Below are positions 24,656 through 34,854 of a stretch of 64,000 nt of DNA, piece after piece. Origin of the DNA: Aphanocapsa sp. GSE-SYN-MK-11-07L. Lineage in GTDB: Bacteria > Cyanobacteriota > Cyanobacteriia > Thermosynechococcales > Thermosynechococcaceae. Both the position numbers and the translations under genes were made by a program. Positions within the stretch are counted from its first letter, which is position 1, and every line of letters begins with the position of its first letter. The DNA is taken from positions 23,102-87,101 of the forward strand of contig JAHHGS010000080.1 of the NCBI GenBank assembly GCA_019359715.1, given 5' to 3'. The notes below the pieces were generated by a model that saw only the letters and a list, made by a program, of their open reading frames with translations, searched no databases and had not been told where the DNA came from.

Positions 24656-26023
24656 ATGAAGACCAAAGCAGCAGTGGAATCTCTGAGCAAGCTGATCAGC
24701 GTGGGCAAGTCTTATCAGCAGCCCAACGGTCAGACCATTACGATCATGGAGAACATTAACCTGGAGCTTCGCACCGGGGAAATTGTCGCCCTGCTTGGCC
24801 CATCCGGTTCCGGTAAATCAACCCTGATGCGAATTATCGCCGGACTGATTGCCCCTTCTAACGGCGAGGTGCTTTACCGCGATCGCCCAATGGTCGGGCT
24901 GAACCCTGGTGCCGCAATTGTCTTTCAAAACTCAGCCCTTTATCCCTGGCTGACCGTGTTCGAAAACGTCGAGTTGGGCTTAAAGGCGATCGGGGAAGGC
25001 CCGAAATCGCGGCGGCGTAAAGCCCTGCGGATGATCGATATCATTGGTCTGGATGGGTTTGAAAACGCTTACCCCAAGGAGCTTTCCGGCGGGATGCGGC
25101 AACGAGTGGGCTTCGCCCGCGCCCTGGCCGTAGAGCCAGAGCTGCTCTGCATGGATGAACCGTTTTCGGCTTTGGATGTCTTGACTGCCGAGAACTTGCG
25201 GTTTGAACTGTTAGACCTGTGGCTGGAAGACAAAATTCCCACCCAAAGTATTTTAATTGTCACCCACAACATTGAAGAAGCGGTGATTTTGGCGGATCGG
25301 ATTATTGTGCTGGGGCGCAACCCCGGCCGGATTCGGGCCGATTTCCCGATGACTTTGCCCCACTACCGCGATCGCAAACATCCGGCCTTTCAGGCGATCG
25401 TTGACCGCGTGTACAAAATTCTCACCAATCCCGACTTAGATGAGGCAGAGCCAGAACCTGTTGCGATCGGGCAATCGGCCCCGGAACCGCAGACCGTCAA
25501 GTACCAAAACCTGCCCCACGTCCGGATTGGTTCAGTGGCAGGCTTATTGGAACTAATTGAAAACCGGAAAGAAGACCTCTATCGGTTGGGGCAAGAGCTG
25601 CAATTAGAAATTGACGACATTTTGCCAATTGTCGAAGCGGCCAAGCTGATGCATTTAGTCGCTTTGGATGAGGGTGATATTTCGCTGACCCCAATTGGGC
25701 AGGCTTTTCTGGAAGGCGACATTGATGAACGCAAGAATACAATTGGCGAGCAGCTTCTCAAGCATATTCGGCTGGTTAAGCAAATTCGCGCTCTGCTGAC
25801 AGCAAAGCAAAATCAGCGACTGGCCGAAGCCCTCGTGTTAGACATTTTGGAGCGCCACTTCACTCCCCAAGAAGCCAATCGCCAGCTCAACACAGCGATC
25901 GACTGGGGACGCTACGCCGAACTCTACAGCTACGACGATCCGGCTGGCGAAATTTTCCTAGAGTCTCACGTCCCCGAAGAGCAGGACGAAGAACCGGTCG
26001 ATGCCGAACCGACGGCTGTTTAG
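24656..26023 (+). CDS. NitT/TauT-type ABC transporter ATPase with C-terminal AAA-associated domain
   Basis: Residues about 1-250 are an ABC ATPase resembling the nitrate/sulfonate/taurine group. The Walker A is GPSGSGKS, the signature ELSGGMRQRVGFARAL and the Walker B ELLCMDEPFSALD. Residues about 280-440 form an extra winged-helix-like region seen in a subset of these ATPases (AAA-associated C-terminal domain), with HVRIGSVAGLLELIENRKED and IGQAFLEGDIDERKNTIGEQ. The C-terminus is acidic. ATG 24656 is preferred because GAGGGGAG lies just before it. The fused permease follows 88 bases later. The substrate is unknown because no binding protein is encoded here. Confidence 0.87.
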   Translation: MKTKAAVESLSKLISVGKSYQQPNGQTITIMENINLELRTGEIVALLGPSGSGKSTLMRIIAGLIAPSNGEVLYRDRPMVGLNPGAAIVFQNSALYPWLTVFENVELGLKAIGEGPKSRRRKALRMIDIIGLDGFENAYPKELSGGMRQRVGFARALAVEPELLCMDEPFSALDVLTAENLRFELLDLWLEDKIPTQSILIVTHNIEEAVILADRIIVLGRNPGRIRADFPMTLPHYRDRKHPAFQAIVDRVYKILTNPDLDEAEPEPVAIGQSAPEPQTVKYQNLPHVRIGSVAGLLELIENRKEDLYRLGQELQLEIDDILPIVEAAKLMHLVALDEGDISLTPIGQAFLEGDIDERKNTIGEQLLKHIRLVKQIRALLTAKQNQRLAEALVLDILERHFTPQEANRQLNTAIDWGRYAELYSYDDPAGEIFLESHVPEEQDEEPVDAEPTAV

Positions 26024-26111
26024 GGGAGATTGACTTACACCCTCTAATTCAAACGTTCTTCTGAATCAAATTCTTCTGACCAAAACTGCAAACTCAGGAT
26101 TAGCAACTGCC

Positions 26112-27845
26112 ATGACCCGGCCTTTAACACCCGCAAACAAAACCAATGGGCGACTGAATTGGACTTGGCAGGATGGGCTCATTATTTTGGCGATCGTGGC
26201 GGTGATTTTTGGAATTGTCAAAACCGCCGCCACCTTTACAGGCGGCTACGACCCCAACTTACAGATGGATCTCTCGCCGAGCAGCCTGCCTGCCTATACC
26301 GCCCAAACCCTGCTGCGGATGGTGGCTGCTTATTTTCTGTCCTTGGTGTTCAGCTTGGGCTATGCGTACCTGGCCTTTTACAACAAAGTTGCGGAGCGGG
26401 TGCTGCTGCCCTTGCTCGATATTTTGCAGTCGATTCCTGTCTTATCGTTTTTGCCAGGGGTCGTGCTGGCTTTGATTGGCCTATTTCCGGGGCAGCAAAT
26501 TGGGCTAGAACTGGCCTCAGTAATTTTGATTTTTACCGGCATGGCTTGGAACATGACCTTTAGCTTTCACCAGTCATTGACCGGCGTGCCGCGAGAGCTG
26601 CGGGAAGTGGCCAGGGTTTATCGCTTGAGCTGGTGGCAAAACTTCTGGACTTTAGATTTACCCGCCGGGGTAATTGGGCTGATCTGGAACAGCGTTATGT
26701 CTGTGGCTGGCGGATGGTTTTTCTTAATTGCGATCGAGTCGTTTACCCTCGGCAACCAAAGCTTTACGCTGCCGGGCTTGGGATCTTATCTAGGGACGGC
26801 GGCTAACCAGGGCAACTACATGGCTTTGGGCTATGGCTTAATGACGCTGATTGGCGTAATTATTCTGATTGACCTGTTAATTTGGCGACCGCTGATTGCC
26901 TGGGGCGAAAAGTTTAAGTTTCAGTTGGTGCAAGCCGAAAGCGTTCCGCAGTCGTTTGTTTTAGACTTTCTACGCCGATCGCCCACCTTACGAGCAATTA
27001 ACCTCCGGCTAGTTGAACCCCTCCGCGAAAGCATTGATTCGCAGTTTGCGTCTCGCCCCGCCCAGAGCGCTCGAACTGCCAGAAAACATCCTCAAAATCG
27101 AAATCAGTGGGTAAATTGGTTTTTTGTAAGTGGGTTTGCCTTCTTGGTGCTCTGGGGCACCTGGGAAGCGGTTTTACTGCTGCGGCTGCTGTCGTGGGCC
27201 GACTGGAAAACGGTTGTATTCGGGGCAATTATTACGACGCTGCGGGTAATTGCTGCCCTGAGTTTATCTTTACTATGGACGGTGCCGGTGGGAGTAGCGA
27301 TCGGGCGTAACCCCCGTTTGGCGCAGCTTTTGCAGCCAGTGGTTCAAATTGCTGCCTCGGTGCCAGCCACGGCGTTATTTCCGGTTTTACTGCTGGCCTT
27401 AGCAAATGTTGGCGGTGGCTTACAGATTGGTTCTGTGCTGTTGATGATGCTCGGAACCATGTGGTACATCCTGTTCAACGTGATCGCGGGGGCGCAGTCG
27501 ATTCCAACCGAGCTATTTGAAGCTGCCACTGTCTACCAGTTAGATCTAATCCAGCGCTGGAAAACCGTCATTCTGCCCGGCATTTTTCCTTACCTAATCA
27601 CTGGCATCATTACGGCCGTCGGCGGCGCTTGGAATGCCAGCATTGTCAGTGAATACGTCCAGTTTCGCGGCCAGACTGAATTCACGCTGGGACTAGGCTC
27701 GACCATTTCTGAAGCGAGTGCGGCAGGTAATTTTCCCTTGCTGCTGGCTTCAACTGTGACGATGTCTCTGCTCGTTGTTTTAACCAATCGCCTAGTTTGG
27801 CGACGACTCTATCAACTCGCCCAAACCAAGTACACTCTGCTCTGA
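26112..27845 (+). CDS. Fused double ABC permease (NitT/TauT type)
   Basis: The 577-residue protein consists of two copies of a binding-protein-dependent permease domain, about 60-285 and 355-575. They are joined by a basic cytoplasmic linker around 290-340. Each half has its coupling loop: GVPRELREVARVYRLSWWQN and SIPTELFEAATVYQLDLIQR (EAA-like). A single polypeptide can therefore form the whole membrane channel with the upstream ATPase. No periplasmic binding protein or lipoprotein lies in the operon or nearby. Fusion of two permease halves is known in this group but uncommon. Confidence 0.88.
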   Translation: MTRPLTPANKTNGRLNWTWQDGLIILAIVAVIFGIVKTAATFTGGYDPNLQMDLSPSSLPAYTAQTLLRMVAAYFLSLVFSLGYAYLAFYNKVAERVLLPLLDILQSIPVLSFLPGVVLALIGLFPGQQIGLELASVILIFTGMAWNMTFSFHQSLTGVPRELREVARVYRLSWWQNFWTLDLPAGVIGLIWNSVMSVAGGWFFLIAIESFTLGNQSFTLPGLGSYLGTAANQGNYMALGYGLMTLIGVIILIDLLIWRPLIAWGEKFKFQLVQAESVPQSFVLDFLRRSPTLRAINLRLVEPLRESIDSQFASRPAQSARTARKHPQNRNQWVNWFFVSGFAFLVLWGTWEAVLLLRLLSWADWKTVVFGAIITTLRVIAALSLSLLWTVPVGVAIGRNPRLAQLLQPVVQIAASVPATALFPVLLLALANVGGGLQIGSVLLMMLGTMWYILFNVIAGAQSIPTELFEAATVYQLDLIQRWKTVILPGIFPYLITGIITAVGGAWNASIVSEYVQFRGQTEFTLGLGSTISEASAAGNFPLLLASTVTMSLLVVLTNRLVWRRLYQLAQTKYTLL

Positions 27846-27885
27846 TCTAGGACTTTTACAACATTGAGTTAAACTTTAATTCTTG

Positions 27886-30321
27886 CTACTGATTGCTCGT
27901 CTGCCAATCGGTTAGCACACCATAGACTCCCCAAATCGCCATTGGGCGCAGGTACATGCAGGCTCGAAACGTGCCAACCGCCGTGATTGCTTCTGGAGTG
28001 CGGAACTGCAAACCGTTGCTGTAAATTTGCTTGACCACGACTTCGGTTAGCGTCAGGGCTTCGGTTTTCATACCGATTTGGAGCAGGAACGCCGCCAAGC
28101 CAAAGTTGATGCCCGTCCAGACTTCTAGCGGGTGAGTAGCATCCGGCTTTTCGGGGGAACCACCGGGGCGCAAGCCATTCGCTGCGCCAAGGGAACCGTT
28201 GTTAAATTTTAGAAAACAAGTGTCGTAGACGGTTTCGAGAGCAGAGCGGGCGCAGTCTGCTGGCACCACATCGGGTAGACCGAGCAGCCGAGCGTAGAAC
28301 TGCCCACAGAGCTGATCTGCCATCACCACATCAGAGCCACTGCCGCTGTCCAGACGGTAATACTGACCGTTCCAGAGCTTGTCTTGATAGAGGGGACGCG
28401 ATTGGGCCAGCCAGGTTTGATAGGTAGCAATGGTTGCTGGCAGTCCAGCCGCTGGATCGGGTTGCGTTGAGAGCAGGTTTGCGATCGCGATCGCCGCTTC
28501 CAAGGCAGCAATCCACAGCCCGCCGCAGTAGGCGCTAATTCCCTGCAAGCGCCAGTCATCAAAGGTTTGATCTGGGGCCCCAGAGTTTTCCGGGATGCCA
28601 TCGTTGTCTAGATCAAACGTTTTGAGGTAGGCTAACGCTGCCTGAATCGCTGGCCAGCAGGTGGCTAAAAACTCGTAGTCTGTGCCGCCTGTAAACAAGA
28701 AATCTCGATAGACCAGCAGGACAAAATCGGCGGGTAGGTCTTTCCAGAGATTGCAGTCTTGGTAGCTGGTGTAGTTGGTTTTTTCCCAAACGTGCTCATT
28801 CGGTGCCCCCAAATCGTGGGGGGTCGCATTGGCAACTTTGCGAACGGCGATCGGGCTTTCAACGCCCTGAGTGTAGTAATAGCCAATCACTCTCGAACTG
28901 GGGTCAGCGGTCGGAATGGCGCGGGCAAAGGCTTCCATCACCGACTTTTCCAGCCGTGGCCACAGCATCAGGAGGGCAAAGGAGCCGTACAGCCGGACAT
29001 CTAAACTCTCGTACCAGCGGTAGTCGAGACATTCCAAAATTGCAAACTGCCCGATCGGATCGCGCTCATCGGCAGCGCTCCAGAGACTGCCGCCGCTGGT
29101 TAAGTCATACAGCTCGTTGAATAAAGCCATTTTCAGCCAATCTGGGCAGTCAGGGCGCTCTAAGATCGGCTGCTGCCAGGCTTGAATTTGCTCCCGCCAA
29201 GTTTGGTGCAGTTTGAGGGCGGTGCGAGCGATCGCCCAGGCATTTTGCCCATTTCGACCAAAAAAGTCCGTGTAGCGGCGAAAATAGGTGACTCCAGCCG
29301 CAAACTCCGTCACTGGCAAGTCCCAGGCAACAACAAACGGAATTTGGCGGGTCTGCCCCGGTGCGAGGGTTAAGCGAACCGCGATCGCCGTGGCCACCTG
29401 TTCCCCGTCCGTAGCCGGGCGTTCGTCATCGAAATTAGCTAGCGAGCCATCGGCCGCAAAGGACTGCCAAATTTCCGCCCCATCTCCAGCCGGATTCCAG
29501 CGGGTGTAATAAAAAATTTCGCTGTTGTAGGGCGAAGAGACAGTGGCGATCGCCCATTGTCCATCCCCTTCTGCAATTGGGCGATCGGAAGGCGATCGCT
29601 CCAACAGGCAACCCACCCGCCCGTTATCGTCTAACACCCGATTGAAGTTGCCGCTGCTTTGGCCCCAGCGGGGGCGGTACTCGTATTCTGGACTGCCATC
29701 GTCCCGCACCTGCACGGTTGGCGACTTGTTGGCATTTGTAAACCAGCCGACCAGATTTTGCCAGGTCAGCAGGATACTGAGGGTAATGGGCTGGTCGGTT
29801 GGATTGTGGGCTGTCCACTCAAACACCGCGATCGGGTAGCTGGTGTCCTGGTAATTCCCAGGCAGAATCGGTGAAAACTGCTCGCAGACCAACTGCGCCT
29901 GCAATACGCCTTCGTAGGCAAACCAACTGCGTGGATACAGGGCGTGATACGTACCCGTGGTTTGATGCTGATCACTAGCCGGATACCAATTCCAGGCGGA
30001 GAGAGTGCCATCGCGGGGCGGTTCCGTGCTGAGGGCATAGGCTTGGCTGGGCTGGCTGCCCACTTGCTCAAACACGCTAAATTGGCAGGCCGGAATGGTT
30101 TGAAAAATATGCTCACCGCCGTCAAGATGCCAAAGGTTAAAGTCGCCCCTCGGCGATCGCCCAATGCAGCCGCCGCCAAATCCACCCAAGGGCATCCCAT
30201 GCCAAGGCCCGTCATCTAAGTTGCTGGCATAGCGGACGGTATAGGGTTTTTCCCAGCCCAGGCCAATTGGGCGCGTCCAGGCACACTCAGGAATGGAGGG
30301 GAGTTGGAGCAAATTTTTCAT
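27886..30321 (-). CDS. Glycoside hydrolase family 116 (glucosylceramidase/beta-glucosidase-like)
   Basis: The 811-residue enzyme has an N-terminal beta-sandwich ([22 protein letters not shown] is the family hallmark) and a C-terminal (alpha/alpha)6 domain from about 370. In the latter, [20 protein letters not shown] should carry the nucleophilic Glu and PDQTFDDW the acid/base Asp, by analogy with characterised GH116 enzymes. Members hydrolyse beta-glucosides or beta-xylosides, and mammalian GBA2 cleaves glucosylceramide. There is no signal peptide, so it is probably cytoplasmic. It is the second large cytoplasmic glycosidase in the window. Confidence 0.88.
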   Translation of the reverse strand: MKNLLQLPSIPECAWTRPIGLGWEKPYTVRYASNLDDGPWHGMPLGGFGGGCIGRSPRGDFNLWHLDGGEHIFQTIPACQFSVFEQVGSQPSQAYALSTEPPRDGTLSAWNWYPASDQHQTTGTYHALYPRSWFAYEGVLQAQLVCEQFSPILPGNYQDTSYPIAVFEWTAHNPTDQPITLSILLTWQNLVGWFTNANKSPTVQVRDDGSPEYEYRPRWGQSSGNFNRVLDDNGRVGCLLERSPSDRPIAEGDGQWAIATVSSPYNSEIFYYTRWNPAGDGAEIWQSFAADGSLANFDDERPATDGEQVATAIAVRLTLAPGQTRQIPFVVAWDLPVTEFAAGVTYFRRYTDFFGRNGQNAWAIARTALKLHQTWREQIQAWQQPILERPDCPDWLKMALFNELYDLTSGGSLWSAADERDPIGQFAILECLDYRWYESLDVRLYGSFALLMLWPRLEKSVMEAFARAIPTADPSSRVIGYYYTQGVESPIAVRKVANATPHDLGAPNEHVWEKTNYTSYQDCNLWKDLPADFVLLVYRDFLFTGGTDYEFLATCWPAIQAALAYLKTFDLDNDGIPENSGAPDQTFDDWRLQGISAYCGGLWIAALEAAIAIANLLSTQPDPAAGLPATIATYQTWLAQSRPLYQDKLWNGQYYRLDSGSGSDVVMADQLCGQFYARLLGLPDVVPADCARSALETVYDTCFLKFNNGSLGAANGLRPGGSPEKPDATHPLEVWTGINFGLAAFLLQIGMKTEALTLTEVVVKQIYSNGLQFRTPEAITAVGTFRACMYLRPMAIWGVYGVLTDWQTSNQ

Positions 30322-30429
30322 CTCACCATTCTACGGGGTTGTCGCCATTCAGATCAGGCGCAATTGTTATACTGCTTGTTAAGGATGTTGAATCAGTTTT
30401 CATCTGGAGTCGAACCTCCTACAGGATTT

Positions 30430-31092
30430 ATGGCATTATTTGGTTTTGGTAAAAAGCTCACCCTACCCAGCCCGCAAGAAGCCCTGCCTGGACGGACACA
30501 GGCGATGCCTGTGCCAGCCCAGCACTATGTCAACGGCAACCCGCTTCAGCCCCCCTATCCAGATGGGATGGAGCTAGCCCTGTTTGGGCTTGGCTGCTTT
30601 TGGGGAGCAGAGCGCAAGTTTTGGCAGCTGGCAGGCGTTTTTACGACTGCGGTGGGCTATGCGGCTGGCTTGACTCCTAACCCAACCTATGAAGAAGTCT
30701 GCTCCGGCATGACCGGACATAACGAAGTTGTGCAGGTGGTTTTTGACCCCCAAGTGGTCACCTATATGGACTTGGTCAAAACTTTTTGGGAAAGTCACAA
30801 CCCAACTCAAGGGATGCGCCAAGGCAATGATGCGGGCACTCAGTATCGCTCCGGCATTTATGTTTACTCTGACCAGCAGCGGCGATCGGCAGAAGTTTCC
30901 CTCGCAGCTTACCAAGCCTCCTTAACGGCCGCTGGACTGGGCGCAATTACCACTGAAATTTTGGATGCACCTGAGTTTTACTACGCCGAAGCTTACCATC
31001 AGCAATATTTAGCCAAAAACTCGAACGGCTACTGCGGGTTAGGCGGTACAGGGGTTGAATGCCCAATTTCACCTTTGGCAACCAAGGTTTAA
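30430..31092 (+). CDS. msrA: Peptide-methionine (S)-S-oxide reductase MsrA
   Basis: The 220-residue protein has the catalytic GCFWG with Cys56, preceded by the cyanobacterial-type N-terminus [36 protein letters not shown] and [10 protein letters not shown] complete the MsrA signature. It reduces the S epimer of oxidised methionine, using thioredoxin. The C-terminus carries another Cys ([14 protein letters not shown]) that could act in recycling. ATG 30430 is chosen because it begins the conserved region; the longer upstream frame would overlap the divergent GH116 gene. Confidence 0.95.
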   Translation: MALFGFGKKLTLPSPQEALPGRTQAMPVPAQHYVNGNPLQPPYPDGMELALFGLGCFWGAERKFWQLAGVFTTAVGYAAGLTPNPTYEEVCSGMTGHNEVVQVVFDPQVVTYMDLVKTFWESHNPTQGMRQGNDAGTQYRSGIYVYSDQQRRSAEVSLAAYQASLTAAGLGAITTEILDAPEFYYAEAYHQQYLAKNSNGYCGLGGTGVECPISPLATKV

Positions 31093-31500
31093 GGCTGCCC
31101 AATCACAGACAAACCGCCATTCTACTGTGGCGCGACAGCCAAACTAAACGCTTAGAACTGAGATGAGACTTGATGGCAGGCTAGACCAACCAGCTAGTCT
31201 AAATATTGCATAGACAGGGCAGTTGAAGACAGTTGCAGCGGCGACGCTGCAATTAGTCCCAGTTAGGGTGTAGAGAATTCGCAGGTCGCAATTCAGTTCA
31301 GTCAAGGTTGTGAGGATTCTGAGATCAAGGCGGTATTTAACTAAATCTTTGGGATCGTTAAAATACGTGATCTCAAAACTTAGATTTTCATTAAGAAAGC
31401 CGCAATTACCTAAAATTGGTAGCTGAATGTTACGCAAAAGCCATAGATTGTAATCTCGTCTTTTTAAATCTTGGTAAAACAGCATTGAGTCGGAGTATTC
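31093..31500. other. Intergenic region between msrA and ctaA
   Basis: About 400 bp precede the heme A operon and probably hold its promoter. TTGCAGCG / CGCTGCAA (31233-31252) is an eight-base inverted repeat with a GCGA loop and no T-run. A minus-strand open frame crosses the region but overlaps the ctaA start and lacks coding character. Short tandem-like phrases (TTGTGAGGATTC, GTGTAGAGAATTC) suggest old duplications. Confidence 0.45.
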
Positions 31501-32454
31501 ATGGCCAACTCTTCTTTCAGTCAAGCAAACCAAACAAGTTTATTCGCTGCTGATTCTAACCCTTCCTTTAATCATGCGCTTTGGATCAAACGACTAGTTT
31601 TTCTGATGGCAGGGATGACTTTATTCCTGATGGGCTTGGGTAGCGCGACGCGAGTAATGAATGCAGGCCTCTCTTGCCCAGATTGGCCGCTTTGCTACGG
31701 TGAACTGGTGCCACGTCAGCAAATGAATTTGCAAGTTTTTCTGGAATGGTTCCATCGGGTGATTGCTTCCAGCATGGGGCTGTTTGCGATCGCCCTTACC
31801 GGTTTAGCCTGGGTTTGGCGCAAGTTTCTGCCTGCTTGGACTCCGGCTGCGGCCTGCTTCTGCCTTGTATTGGTAATTTTGCAGGGTATCTTGGGTGGTC
31901 TAACCGTTACAGAACTTTTGCGATTCGACATTGTGACGGCTCATTTGGGCACCGGACTACTATTTTTCTCAGCTCTGCTGGCAATCGGGATGATGCTAAC
32001 GCCCTATCAAGGAACCGGGGTCGCTGGTCGGCTGCCTTGGCTGAGCCTAATCGCCGCCGGACTAATTTATGGGCAAAGTTTACTGGGGGGTCTTGTTTCG
32101 TCGCAGTGGGCCCTGCACCAATGTCTGAGCGATTCCCGCCTGTGTGCCGTCATGCATAGTCACTTGGCTGGAGTTGTGCCTGCCAGTTTGTCGATTCTGC
32201 TGCTGTTCTATTTATCTTGGCGACAGCCAGCTTTACACCCGCTGCTGCGAGGTCTGAATTGGTCAGCCCTTAGTCTGCTAGGGCTACAAATTAGCTTGGG
32301 CGTGACTACGTTCAAATTGCACTTGCAGTTGGCTTGGGTAACCGTTGCCCATCAAGCCGTGGGGGCGGCCCTGCTGGGTACGCTAGTGGCGTTTAGTGTA
32401 ATTGCCCTGCGCGATCGCCAACAAACCCATCAGCCTCTGATGCCCAATGCTTGA
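31501..32454 (+). CDS. ctaA: Heme A synthase (COX15/CtaA)
   Basis: The 317-residue membrane protein has about eight helices and the four expected haem-ligating histidines. These lie in FHRVIASS, IVTAHLGTGLL, MHSHLAGV and VAHQAVGAALL. TRVMNAGLSCPDWPLCYG carries the conserved cysteine pair region of the first loop. It converts haem O to haem A for cytochrome c oxidase. The ctaB gene follows directly on the same strand, giving the haem O to haem A route in one operon. Confidence 0.95.
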   Translation: MANSSFSQANQTSLFAADSNPSFNHALWIKRLVFLMAGMTLFLMGLGSATRVMNAGLSCPDWPLCYGELVPRQQMNLQVFLEWFHRVIASSMGLFAIALTGLAWVWRKFLPAWTPAAACFCLVLVILQGILGGLTVTELLRFDIVTAHLGTGLLFFSALLAIGMMLTPYQGTGVAGRLPWLSLIAAGLIYGQSLLGGLVSSQWALHQCLSDSRLCAVMHSHLAGVVPASLSILLLFYLSWRQPALHPLLRGLNWSALSLLGLQISLGVTTFKLHLQLAWVTVAHQAVGAALLGTLVAFSVIALRDRQQTHQPLMPNA

Positions 32455-32528
32455 CTCTGAGCGCTTGACCAGTTTGTCGCTTTTCTGCTGATAAATTTGC
32501 TTCTTTGAGGAATATTCCGAATCTAACC

Positions 32529-33497
32529 ATGCAACCAACAAGCTGGACTAATGCGCCTGAAAATCGCCAAAGCTTCTCGCAAGTTCTGGTTAACTACTGG
32601 CAACTGACCAAACCGCGTCTGATTGTCCTATTTTTGATTACAACTGCTGCCGGAATGTGGGTAGCCGCTCACGGAGAAGTAGATCCACTCTTGCTATTGG
32701 TCACGTTGATCAGTGGGGCGATGGCAGCAGGCTCTGCTAATACGATTAACTGCCTTTACGACCGAGACATTGACTACATTATGGAGCGGACTCGCCACCG
32801 ACCCTTGCCCTCTGGCCGGATCCAACCTTGGGAAGCCCTGGTGTTTGCGATCGCCTTGGCTGCCACTTCTTTTGCGCTTTTAGCTGTATTTGCTAACTTG
32901 CTCAGCGCCGGATTGGCGATGGCAGGAATTGCTGTTTATGTTGGTATTTATACTCACTGGCTGAAGCGGTCATCGACGCAGAATATTGTGATCGGTGGAG
33001 CCGCCGGGGCGATTCCACCCTTGGTCGGCTGGGCAGCAGTAACGGGGGAACTAAGCTGGGCTGCTTGGGTGCTGTTTGCGATTATTTTTATCTGGACTCC
33101 GCCCCACTTCTGGCCGCTCGCAATGCTAATTCAGGACGACTATGCCAAAGTCGGAGTGCCGATGATGCCAGTCGTGGATGGGGACGCCCCAACCGCTCGG
33201 CAAATTTTTGTCTATACCCTGCTGCTGCTGCCAACAAGTCTCTTGCTTGTTTTTCCGCTCCATGCGGCAGGCGGGATTTATGCTTTGGTGGCATTTGGCT
33301 TGGGCGTAACCTTCATCTACCGAGCCTGGGATTTGCTTCAGGTACCAGAGGACAAAGATCGGGCCCGATCGCTGTTTAAGTTTTCGATTTTGTACATGAT
33401 GCTGCTGTGCGTTGGCATGGTGGTTGACAGCCTGCCGCTGACTCATCAGTTGGTCGCTCAAGCGGCTGAGTATCTTCAGATTGGGACAATCCTTTAA
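32529..33497 (+). CDS. ctaB: Protoheme IX farnesyltransferase (heme O synthase)
   Basis: This UbiA-superfamily enzyme of about 322 residues has [26 protein letters not shown], the Asp-rich prenyl-diphosphate motif unique to CtaB/COX10. The second motif is [25 protein letters not shown]. It adds farnesyl to haem B. ATG 32529 is chosen; an in-frame TTG at 32505 is possible, but its GAGGAA lies at or after the codon. It sits 74 bases after ctaA. Confidence 0.95.
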   Translation: MQPTSWTNAPENRQSFSQVLVNYWQLTKPRLIVLFLITTAAGMWVAAHGEVDPLLLLVTLISGAMAAGSANTINCLYDRDIDYIMERTRHRPLPSGRIQPWEALVFAIALAATSFALLAVFANLLSAGLAMAGIAVYVGIYTHWLKRSSTQNIVIGGAAGAIPPLVGWAAVTGELSWAAWVLFAIIFIWTPPHFWPLAMLIQDDYAKVGVPMMPVVDGDAPTARQIFVYTLLLLPTSLLLVFPLHAAGGIYALVAFGLGVTFIYRAWDLLQVPEDKDRARSLFKFSILYMMLLCVGMVVDSLPLTHQLVAQAAEYLQIGTIL

Positions 33498-33541
33498 GAT
33501 GGAAGCGTAATTATTCTTGACCCAATTGCGCTAAAACTACT

Positions 33542-34561
33542 ATGACTGCGGCTGTTTTGATCGAAAATTTGCAAAAGCGATACGGCAAAGTAGAGGCAGT
33601 AAAAGACGTTTCGCTAGAAGTGCAGCCGGGAGAAATTTTTGGCTTGCTCGGCCCAAATGGAGCTGGCAAAACGACTACCCTGCGCTGCCTCTGTACTTTG
33701 ACCACTCCAGATTCTGGCCGAGTTGAAGTGGCCGGTACTTCAGTCACGCAGCACCCCCGCGCTGCGCGGCAACGCTTGGGTTACGTTGCCCAGGAAGTGG
33801 CTCTGGATAAGATGCTGACCGGGCGAGAACTGCTGCAACTGCAAGCGGCGCTTTATCATTTGCCCAGTGCGCTGATCTCAGAGCGGATTAACGCCATGCT
33901 GACCCTGCTCGATTTGCAGGCCTGGGCTGACCAAAAAACTGGCACTTATTCCGGGGGGCTGCGCAAGCGCTTAGATTTGGCCGCCGGACTGCTCCATCAG
34001 CCAGATTTGCTGATCTTAGATGAGCCAACTGTGGGGCTAGACATTGAAAGCCGAGTCGTGATCTGGAACTTTTTACGCCAGTTGCGCGAAGGCGGCACCA
34101 CGGTTTTAATCACCAGCCATTACCTAGAAGAAGTGGATGCTCTGGCAGACCAAGTGGCGATTATTGATCAAGGCAAAGTGATTGCGGCTGGCACACCTTC
34201 AGCCCTCAAAGACCGAGTCGGGGGCGATCGCATTACCCTCCGGATCCGCGAATTTGCGCCGCTAGCTGAAGCCGAACAAGTGAAGGCAATGGTTGAGGCG
34301 ATGCCCTTTGTCCAGGATGTGATTATCAATACAGCTCAAGGGAATTCACTCAATTTGGTCGTCACGCCCCAAAGCGAAGCGCTGATCACGATTCAGCAAG
34401 CCCTCAAAGATGCCGGATTGCCGACGTTTGGGATTGCCCAATCTCGCCCTAGCCTAGATGATGTCTATCTCGCCGCAACCGGACGCACATTGATGGACGC
34501 TGAACTGGCTGCTGCTGGCCAACGAGACACCAAAAAAGAGCGGAAAGAAAACATGCGCTAG
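33542..34561 (+). CDS. ABC-2-type transporter ATPase (CcmA/DrrA-like)
   Basis: The 339-residue protein has an ABC ATPase domain over about 1-225: Walker A GPNGAGKTTT, signature YSGGLRKRLDLAAGL and Walker B LLILDEPTVGLD. The C-terminal DrrA-like region (DRVGGDRITLRIREF... SLDDVYLAATGRTL) is typical of exporters of drugs, lipids or polysaccharides. It starts 44 bases after ctaB, so it is probably co-transcribed with the haem A genes. The expected ABC-2 permease does not follow; the next genes are on the other strand. The partner must be elsewhere. Confidence 0.87.
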   Translation: MTAAVLIENLQKRYGKVEAVKDVSLEVQPGEIFGLLGPNGAGKTTTLRCLCTLTTPDSGRVEVAGTSVTQHPRAARQRLGYVAQEVALDKMLTGRELLQLQAALYHLPSALISERINAMLTLLDLQAWADQKTGTYSGGLRKRLDLAAGLLHQPDLLILDEPTVGLDIESRVVIWNFLRQLREGGTTVLITSHYLEEVDALADQVAIIDQGKVIAAGTPSALKDRVGGDRITLRIREFAPLAEAEQVKAMVEAMPFVQDVIINTAQGNSLNLVVTPQSEALITIQQALKDAGLPTFGIAQSRPSLDDVYLAATGRTLMDAELAAAGQRDTKKERKENMR

Positions 34562-34596
34562 TTGATCTTGCTGAAAGGTCGGCTTCGTTCGCTCAC

Positions 34597-34806
34597 TTAG
34601 TAGCTGTCGTTAGCGTTGACGGTTTTCATTTCTAGCAGATGATTGGCGTGGTTGAGCCGATCGGCGATCGCCTGTCGCCAAACTAAGCTCACTTTTGGGT
34701 CAGCCAAGATCTCTTGGGCGAGTTGGCGATAGAGGGCGCTGGTGACGGCATTAACGTGTTCCAATAGTCTCAGGTTGTGATAGACGCTGCGCGGAGAAAC
34801 TGACAT
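34597..34806 (-). CDS. Small conserved hypothetical protein
   Basis: About 69 residues, starting at ATG 34806 with AAGGAG eight bases before it. The sequence (SVYHNLRLLEHVNAVTSALY; LADPKVSLVWRQAIADRLNH) is helical, with no recognised domain. It lies 48 bases downstream of gltD on the same strand, so it may be in that operon. A longer form beginning at 34848 is less likely because it lacks a ribosome site. Confidence 0.6.
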   Translation of the reverse strand: MSVSPRSVYHNLRLLEHVNAVTSALYRQLAQEILADPKVSLVWRQAIADRLNHANHLLEMKTVNANDSY

Positions 34807-34854
34807 CGTGGGTGCTCCTTGAGGTGGAAGAGTAAGGTGTGTAATCAAGTCAAC

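Noticed and set aside
31144..31533. Minus-strand frame of 129 codons between msrA and ctaA
   Set aside because: It overlaps the start of ctaA, has odd repetitive composition (LRILTTLTELNCDLRILYTL) and no plausible ribosome site; I treat the region as intergenic.
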